Source of the DNA: Lutibacter sp. HS1-25
GTDB taxonomy: Bacteria > Bacteroidota > Bacteroidia > Flavobacteriales > Flavobacteriaceae
Direction: 5' to 3'
Assembly: GCF_004121075.1 (NCBI RefSeq)
Contig: NZ_RHLN01000006.1
Coordinates: 18,939 to 82,938 of the forward strand
Length of the DNA stretch: 64,000 nucleotides
The notes beneath the pieces were generated by a model, which made no database searches, had not been told where the DNA came from, and saw only the letters and a program-made list of their open reading frames with translations. The position numbers were made by a program, and so were the translations under genes. Each line of letters opens with the position of its first letter. The first letter of the stretch is position 1. Positions 63,960 to 64,000 of the stretch are shown here, one piece after another.

Positions 63960-64000
63960 GGCTTCTGATTGCCATACCATCGGCAGTTTCTATGGAGTTA
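63940..64000 (+). mobile_element. Start of the ISAon1-type second transposase frame, 3' partial
   Basis: The +1 frame is open from 63940 to the window end and reads ASDCHTIGSFYGV at 63961 onward, the usual beginning of the catalytic part. No ATG or GTG is present here, so it is either joined to the first frame by frameshifting or begins at an unusual codon. Confidence 0.6.

Noticed and set aside
1..64000. tRNA, rRNA or CRISPR array
   Set aside because: No cloverleaf, no rRNA-like conserved stretch and no regularly spaced direct repeats with unique spacers were seen.

Overview
The window is a 64 kb piece of an AT-rich chromosome of a Bacteroidetes bacterium, almost certainly a Flavobacteriaceae member. 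Evidence: lipoproteins with Bacteroidetes lipoboxes, a type IX secretion C-terminal sorting domain, DUF6427/DUF6341/DUF4270/DUF4907 family genes, TAnnTTTG-type promoter boxes instead of a classical -10, and an ArsF/ArsG-type arsenic operon. A Lutibacter/Polaribacter-like marine or sediment lineage would fit, but the genus is not proven by the sequence. No rRNA, tRNA or CRISPR array was seen.

Bases 1-18392 are one long rightward cobalamin (B12) operon, entered in the middle of its first gene: CobJ-CobH fusion, BluB, CobL (CbiE-CbiT), CbiG-CobM fusion, CobK, CbiD, a NicO/UreH-like metal permease, a one-piece AAA+/VWA chelatase partner, CobB/CbiA, PduO-type adenosyltransferase, CobW, the large chelatase CobN, and the cobalt ECF importer CbiM-CbiN-CbiQ-CbiO. 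Together they import cobalt, build and amidate the corrin ring, insert the metal, make the lower ligand and adenosylate. The set mixes 'anaerobic' (CbiD, CbiG) and 'aerobic' (CobN, BluB) enzymes.

Bases 18592-23059 carry housekeeping genes ileS, a DksA-like protein and lspA. A frameshifted DUF1566 lipoprotein gene (23056-24286, minus) separates them from an arsenic resistance operon at 24400-30941: arsR, DUF6428 gene, metallophosphoesterase, GNAT acetyltransferase, thioredoxin-like protein, arsenate reductase, ACR3 arsenite exporter, ArsP-like permease, ArsF, ArsG and a 33-residue membrane peptide. Three of its products end in vicinal cysteine pairs.

Bases 30987-39053 hold a mainly leftward conserved block (ywbE, MOSC, GH3-like, M23 peptidase, nadD, gmk, yicC) followed by upp, DUF6427, DUF6341 and trmB. 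Bases 39304-45324 hold a Kelch lipoprotein, a DUF4907 lipoprotein and a LytS/LytR-type two-component system on the minus strand, divergent from a DUF4270 lipoprotein and an outer-membrane barrel gene. Bases 45492-51243 contain an alkyltransferase-like gene, mrp/apbC, a NifU-domain gene, a DUF3108 gene, a second M23 peptidase and pgi.

Bases 51494-58385 look like an extracellular nuclease/nutrient uptake locus: TonB-dependent receptor, modular lipoprotein, and a convergent secreted endonuclease I with thrombospondin type 3 repeats and a T9SS sorting signal. The last part, 58400-64000, is accessory DNA: a gene remnant, orphan genes under a probable XRE-controlled promoter, an orphan lipoprotein, a tyrosine recombinase and the left part of an ISAon1-like insertion sequence.
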